From the NCBI GenBank assembly GCA_963667535.2, contig CAXXDU010000002.1, positions 1,984,001 to 2,048,000 of the forward strand: DNA of 64,000 bases. Direction: 5' to 3'. The position numbers and the translations under genes are program-made. Within the stretch, counting starts at the first letter, position 1. Every line of letters starts with the position of its first letter. The DNA comes from UBA5614 sp963667535. GTDB lineage: Bacteria > Cloacimonadota > Cloacimonadia > Cloacimonadales > Cloacimonadaceae. The notes below the pieces were generated by a model that saw only the letters and a program-made list of their open reading frames with translations, ran no database searches and was not told where the DNA came from. Below, piece after piece: positions 59,238 to 64,000 of this stretch.

Positions 59238-61073
59238 TTATTCAACAGTAACGCTCTTTGCCAGATTGCGCGGTTGGTCTACATCCAGATTTCTCAAATC
59301 TGCCACATGATAAGCCAGGAGTTGTAATGGAATCACAGTCAGCAGGGGTTGCAGATTAGTGAGAGTATCCGGAATATATATCACATTTTCAGAGATTAAG
59401 TGCAACTGGTCATCACCCTCTGAAGCAATGGTTATCAGTCTGGCTTTACGGGCACGTACTTCCTGCAAATTGGAATATACCTTATCGTAAAGCAGGTCTT
59501 TGGTTGCTACGACTATCACAGGCATATTCTCATCAATCAGAGCAATCGGACCATGTTTCATTTCAGCAGCAGGATAACCTTCTGCATGAATATAGGAAAT
59601 TTCCTTTAATTTGAGAGCACCTTCCAGAGCTACAGGGAAGTTTATTCCTCTGCCCAGATACAAGGCATTAGTGGAATTCATGATACTCCTGGCAATCTCA
59701 CGTATGGTTTCATTCTGCGCTAAGATTGATTCAACTTTAGCCGGGATGGTTTCAAGTTCACGTGTATATTCCAAACCTTGTAAGGGAGACATATTGCGCA
59801 TTCTGCCAAACAGAATTGCCAATAGAGCCAGGATTGTAACCTGAGATGTAAAAGCTTTAGTGGAAGCAACTCCGATTTCGCTGCCGGCATGGATATAAAT
59901 ACCACCGTCTGATTCACGGGCTATGGTGCTTCCTACCACATTGGTTATTCCCATTACAAGAGCGCCTTTGGCTTTCGCTTCGCGCAAGGCTGCTAATGTG
60001 TCTGCTGTTTCGCCGGACTGACTGATAACAAAGACCAATGTATCTTCCGGTACTAAAGGGTTTCTGTAACGGTATTCGGAAGCATATTCCACTTCGACCG
60101 GGATTCTTGCCAAATCCTCAATAATGTACTTACCTATTAAGGCAGAATGGTAAGATGTACCACATGCCACAAGCTGTATCTTTTTAATTCTGCGCAATTC
60201 GCTATTGGACAGATTCAATCCTCCCAGACGGGTAGAACTGATTTGCTCATTTATTCTGCCGCGGAAGGCATTTTCTATTGTAGTTGGCTGTTCAAAGATT
60301 TCTTTGAGCATAAAGTGTTTAAAATTGCCTTTCTCTATAGCGGTTATATCCCAATCTACTGTTGAGATAACGGGTTTTACACTTTTCTTATCTAAAGTTG
60401 TGATAATATATCCGGCATGAGTGATGGTACAGATTTCATCATCCTGCAGATAAATCACTTTCTTTGTGTGTATCATGATAGCGCTCACATCTGATGACAC
60501 AAAGTATTCATCTTCACCAATACCCAGAATCAGAGGACTGCCTTTTCTGATAGCAACCAGTTTATCAGGATATTTGGAAGACATCACTACCAGGCCATAA
60601 GTACCTTCAACAATCTTGATTGCTTCTCTTAATGCATCTTCCAGAGAGGGTTCTGTTTCCATGAATTGCTCAATCAAATGCACTATAACTTCAGTATCGG
60701 TCTGGCTGGTAAATTTATGTCCCATTTCTATGAGCTTTGCTTTGATGGGTTTATAATTTTCTATGATACCATTGTGGACCAGAGCAATCTTGTTATGACA
60801 ATCAACCTGAGGATGCGCATTCTCTTCGTTAGGTTCGCCATGTGTAGCCCAGCGTGTATGGGCAATGCCAACTACTCCGGTACATTTGTTGGGTTCAGGC
60901 AGAGAACGCTCCAGTTCAATGATTTTACCTTGTTTTTTGATTACAAGCAGTTCACTATCATGGATTATGGAAACTCCTGAGCTGTCATATCCTCTGTATT
61001 CAAGTCTTTTAAGCGCTTCTATTACGATGGGCAAGGCATTACGTTTTCCGATGTATCCGACTATTCCACACAT
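59238..61073 (-). CDS. glmS: Glutamine-fructose-6-phosphate aminotransferase
   Basis: 611 residues. Makes glucosamine-6-phosphate, the first step to UDP-GlcNAc. The glutaminase domain has the catalytic Cys2 (MCGIVGYIG), EYRGYDSSG, HTRWATHGEP and QTDTEVIVHL. The two SIS isomerase domains have CGTSYHSALIGKY, SQSGETADTLAALREAK, GSEIGVASTKAFTSQV, EGYPAAEMKHGPIALID, and end NLAKSVTVE. Complete. It starts where the ABC-CPBP permease ends (shared base) and precedes the RuvC-like gene. GAGAAAGATA before the ATG. Confidence 0.97.
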   Translation of the reverse strand: MCGIVGYIGKRNALPIVIEALKRLEYRGYDSSGVSIIHDSELLVIKKQGKIIELERSLPEPNKCTGVVGIAHTRWATHGEPNEENAHPQVDCHNKIALVHNGIIENYKPIKAKLIEMGHKFTSQTDTEVIVHLIEQFMETEPSLEDALREAIKIVEGTYGLVVMSSKYPDKLVAIRKGSPLILGIGEDEYFVSSDVSAIMIHTKKVIYLQDDEICTITHAGYIITTLDKKSVKPVISTVDWDITAIEKGNFKHFMLKEIFEQPTTIENAFRGRINEQISSTRLGGLNLSNSELRRIKKIQLVACGTSYHSALIGKYIIEDLARIPVEVEYASEYRYRNPLVPEDTLVFVISQSGETADTLAALREAKAKGALVMGITNVVGSTIARESDGGIYIHAGSEIGVASTKAFTSQVTILALLAILFGRMRNMSPLQGLEYTRELETIPAKVESILAQNETIREIARSIMNSTNALYLGRGINFPVALEGALKLKEISYIHAEGYPAAEMKHGPIALIDENMPVIVVATKDLLYDKVYSNLQEVRARKARLITIASEGDDQLHLISENVIYIPDTLTNLQPLLTVIPLQLLAYHVADLRNLDVDQPRNLAKSVTVE

Positions 61074-63097
61074 TATCTTTCTCCTAATGTCATTATTTCT
61101 TCATCATTTTTCTCGTTAACATGATTAAATGCATAGAGAGAAATAGTCAAGATAATTACAGCAGGAATTGCCAGCCACCAGTTCAGATTATCATTATTAA
61201 GCAACAGTTTCTTAACAAAACCGGAACTTGCAAACTGTGATATAGTAAGCGCTAAGCCATTATTTAATGCGTGAGCAAACATACTTACATAGATACTGCC
61301 GGATTTGACCATCAGCCAGGCAAGCAACATTCCCAATAGCAATACGGGCACAAAACGATACGGGTCTAAATGAAACACTGCAAATAGAATTGCACTAAGG
61401 ACTATTGCCATCCATTTACCCTGATTTTCAAAGAACCGGAAGATAAACCCTCTGAACATCAGTTCTTCACATATTCCGGGAAGAATAGCGATAATGGCAT
61501 AAATCTGCCAGAGCTTGAGCCCCGGCATTTTCATTAAACCTTCGAGTTGTTTCAGATACTCCGAAGGGAAAGGATAGATCATATTTATCAGTTGCCCCAC
61601 CATTGTAACAAGGATTGCTCCGCTCACTGCAATGAACGGGACAATCAGGAAGTTTACGGGATTAGTCTTATTCAATCTCAAAACAGTTTTGAAGTCAGCT
61701 TTGATAATTCTGAGGATTACAATTACCGGTAAGAGTATCAGTAATATTTGCGTCTGAATTAAGCCGTTTGATATGCTCTTAAGCTGCAACTTACTGCCAA
61801 TATAGTATAACCCCAAAAGAGCTGCAATGTAATATATCATGCCATAATATGGAGTAAAGAAAACACCCTTGTTTTTCTTCACGTTCCTGAGACTGGTATC
61901 AACGTCTGAACGGAAGAGCACAGATTCATTATTAAACAGTTTGATGGTGACGAAAATAGCTATGACATCCAGTACGAGAGTAGAACCTATAGTCAGAAAC
62001 AGATGCATGAGTTTATAATCACTCATCATCACCGCTTTGAAGAGCAGTGAGATATTAATAACAGGGATCAATGCCAAACCATTATTCAGCTCAAATGCCG
62101 GGAAGAAACTACTCATTGCCAGCAGCATGGAAACCAGGATAATTGGTTGTTCATAACTTCTGGCTTCTTTCATATTGCGCGAGAAGGTCGAGATTGAGAG
62201 CAGCACCGCAGCATATAGAGTAGCAAGCGGTATCAACGCCAGGAACAGAATCAGAAAGCCGTCCAGAGGAAACTTTACTCCTGCCATCTGTAAACCGCTT
62301 TGACTGGCGATATTGCGCATGGAAAAATACAGGCTTATCAGGTTTACAGCTACATTTATTAAGGCAAAAGTGATAACAGTCAGATATTTGCCCAGAACAA
62401 TTTCATTTCTGTGAGCTGACGATACAATCAGGGTTTCCAGCGTCTTGCGTTCTTTTTCTCCGGCAACCAAATCACCTGCGACAACAGAAGCACCTGCAAC
62501 CAGCAGCATTATCAGCAAATAGGGCAGGATTGCTCCCAGTATTGAACCCAGCTTCTTTTGTGAAGTGGAAGTATCGTTTTGAACAATATTGAGTGTACTG
62601 ATGATCTCTGTGCTGATACCCTTTTCTGCTAAACGCTTTTTGAGGATTACTTCTTCAGAAGTCTTGAGAGATTTAGCCAGTTTATCAATTATCATTTTAC
62701 CGCGGTCTGTGGATTTATCCAGAGTAATCCTTACTTTGTAAACCGGTATGCCTTCCGATTGAATGGAATCGGTCAAGGCTATCATGGCATTGACATACTT
62801 GTTTTTGTATTGTTTATCTGATTCAGCAGTATAAGGAACATAATTAAAATGCTTAATGTGTTTCAATTCTTCAATGATAACTGTTGTAGCATCAGTTTTA
62901 ACAGAATCCACCAGGGCAATGGTAGCGCCTTGTTCTTCCAGTTTAAGGGTTTGACGTGACATCAGGGATACAGTTCCGATAAAGAGAAGAGGGTAGAGGA
63001 TAAAGGGCAGGATTATAGTTGAGAAAATGGTGCGTTTATCACGGAACATCTCCAGCATTTCTTTTTTGTATACGATTAAAGCTCTGTTAAAATTCAT
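61073..63097 (-). CDS. ABC-2-type exporter permease fused to CPBP intramembrane protease
   Basis: The start is placed at the ATG at 63097, nine bases after GGAGG; a longer ORF begins at 63154. 674 residues. The first ~420 are a NatB-like permease (KKEMLEMFRDKRTIFSTIILPFILYPLL, a large periplasmic segment, then GEKERKTLETLIVSSAHRNEIVLGKYL). The last ~230 are a CPBP (Abi/CAAX) domain with EELMFRGFIFRFFE, FAVFHLDPYRF and MFAHALNNGLAL, keeping the Glu-Glu and His residues of the family. It overlaps the ATPase gene by 11 bases. Substrate (Na+ or other) is unknown. Confidence 0.93.
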   Translation of the reverse strand: MNFNRALIVYKKEMLEMFRDKRTIFSTIILPFILYPLLFIGTVSLMSRQTLKLEEQGATIALVDSVKTDATTVIIEELKHIKHFNYVPYTAESDKQYKNKYVNAMIALTDSIQSEGIPVYKVRITLDKSTDRGKMIIDKLAKSLKTSEEVILKKRLAEKGISTEIISTLNIVQNDTSTSQKKLGSILGAILPYLLIMLLVAGASVVAGDLVAGEKERKTLETLIVSSAHRNEIVLGKYLTVITFALINVAVNLISLYFSMRNIASQSGLQMAGVKFPLDGFLILFLALIPLATLYAAVLLSISTFSRNMKEARSYEQPIILVSMLLAMSSFFPAFELNNGLALIPVINISLLFKAVMMSDYKLMHLFLTIGSTLVLDVIAIFVTIKLFNNESVLFRSDVDTSLRNVKKNKGVFFTPYYGMIYYIAALLGLYYIGSKLQLKSISNGLIQTQILLILLPVIVILRIIKADFKTVLRLNKTNPVNFLIVPFIAVSGAILVTMVGQLINMIYPFPSEYLKQLEGLMKMPGLKLWQIYAIIAILPGICEELMFRGFIFRFFENQGKWMAIVLSAILFAVFHLDPYRFVPVLLLGMLLAWLMVKSGSIYVSMFAHALNNGLALTISQFASSGFVKKLLLNNDNLNWWLAIPAVIILTISLYAFNHVNEKNDEEIMTLGER

Positions 63098-63857
63098 TTG
63101 CTGTAACCTCCGTTTCCGCATCGTGCTTATTGACAAAACTGACAAAGATATCATCCAAATCCTGTTGCCCGGATTCGTTGCGCAAGTCTTCCAGCTTGCC
63201 TTCTATCAAGAGTCTGCCTTTATGTATCATCACAATCCTATCAGCTATTCTCTCTGCTTCTCGCATGATGTGGGTGCTAAAAAGTACGCATTTTCCTCTT
63301 TGTTTGCAATCACGGATAAAGGAAACTATGTTTCTGGCGGTGAGTATATCCAATCCGGAAGTCGGTTCGTCAAATATCATTACCGGTGGGTCATGAATTA
63401 TCGAACGCACAATAGATACCTTTTGTTTCATTCCTGAGGAAAGGAAATCAATCTTTTTATCCAGGAAGTCTTTCATATCCAGGATTTCAGACATTTCATT
63501 TATACGGCTTGAAATCTGTGCATCAGTTATGCCATATAATCTGCCAAAATAGGTAATGAACTCCCTGCTGGTCAAGCGGTTATACAAGCCCGTATCTCCC
63601 GAAAGAAAGCCCAGGTTTTCTCTTACTTTTTGTGGCTGTGTCAGGATATCAAATCCGTTAATTATAGCAGTGCCGGAGCTGGGTCTGAATACTGTGGAAA
63701 GTATCCTCATCGTAGTTGTCTTGCCTGCACCGTTTACACCCAAAAGACAGACAATCTCTCCATCATTGGCAGAAAAGGAAAGATTATCAACTGCATAAAA
63801 CAGATTGCCATTCTTTTGCACAAAGCTTTTACTAAGGTTTCTTACTTCTATCATCAA
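63087..63857 (-). CDS. ABC transporter ATP-binding protein (NatA-like)
   Basis: 256 residues. Walker A GVNGAGKTTTM near 39-49, Q-loop, signature SSGMKQK (a common variant LSSGMKQKV), Walker B VMIFDEPTSGLD near 154, H-loop STHIMRE. It is of the NatA/multidrug exporter type and forms an exporter with the fused permease just downstream, which starts inside its 3' end. Confidence 0.93.
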   Translation of the reverse strand: MMIEVRNLSKSFVQKNGNLFYAVDNLSFSANDGEIVCLLGVNGAGKTTTMRILSTVFRPSSGTAIINGFDILTQPQKVRENLGFLSGDTGLYNRLTSREFITYFGRLYGITDAQISSRINEMSEILDMKDFLDKKIDFLSSGMKQKVSIVRSIIHDPPVMIFDEPTSGLDILTARNIVSFIRDCKQRGKCVLFSTHIMREAERIADRIVMIHKGRLLIEGKLEDLRNESGQQDLDDIFVSFVNKHDAETEVTANEF

Positions 63858-64000
63858 TTCTCCATGTTAACTGTGGCTCGGACACTCCTGTCCGAGTAGA
63901 TAAGTTCACGGACAAGAGTGTCCATGCCACTTCACATTCAAGTCCTGCGACATGATTGTCACAGCTAGATATCAATTGTGACAAAATTGAGAAACCCATT

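Overview
The window looks like a chromosomal segment of an AT-rich, Gram-negative-type bacterium of the FCB/Cloacimonadota kind. This is an inference from gene content, since no marker gene could be searched. Support comes from a Kdo/LPS-export operon (kdsA, kdsC, lptC, an OstA-like gene), patatin/beta-barrel and other outer-membrane proteins, and three secreted proteins that end in a T9SS/FlgD-like C-terminal sorting or Ig-type domain. A family of about 150-residue proteins of unknown function is also embedded in highly repetitive intergenic DNA.

Layout. 1-15.9 kb is dense housekeeping: an S1-like protein (cut by the window edge), lysS, a polytopic membrane protein, a methyltransferase, a metal-binding lipoprotein, a PpiD/SurA-like isomerase, a GlmM-type mutase, then a five-gene minus-strand run (EnvC-like, a Sua5/LMW-phosphatase fusion, purL, a LiaF-like protein, a patatin/barrel). 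16-17.7 kb is repeat-rich: a 150-aa family member, 66-bp tandem repeats and eight small GTAG/GGAG-type REP hairpins. 17.7-32.8 kb is housekeeping again: a GAF/HD-GYP protein, dus, DUF1232, rdgB, a phosphohexomutase, mutL-miaA-parvulin, a compact shikimate cluster made of two fusions (AroC-chorismate mutase, AroD-AroE), an alanine racemase with a long C-terminal extension, and a PhoH/PIN ATPase.

33-44 kb is an accessory island. Two 150-aa family genes point outward. Between them an ~86-bp inverted repeat pair (33970-34056 and 40733-40818) encloses an unknown gene with a decayed partial duplicate, an 805-aa nuclease-NTPase that looks like a defence protein, and a three-gene operon (small soluble protein, outer-membrane protein, TRADD-N-associated-like membrane protein). 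Dense palindromes and direct repeats follow to 44 kb.

44-64 kb holds an orphan sugar-binding lipoprotein, the Kdo/LPS operon, metK, tRNA-Lys(CTT), secreted surface proteins including a C10 peptidase, hflX, a very compact ECF-type transporter operon, glmS, and an ABC-2 exporter whose permease is fused to a CPBP protease. The most unusual system is the ECF-type operon at 57216-58757. Its two small ATPase proteins each lack what the other has: one has Walker A, Walker B and H-loop but no signature, the other has a signature but no Walker A. Together they could form a single composite ATP site.
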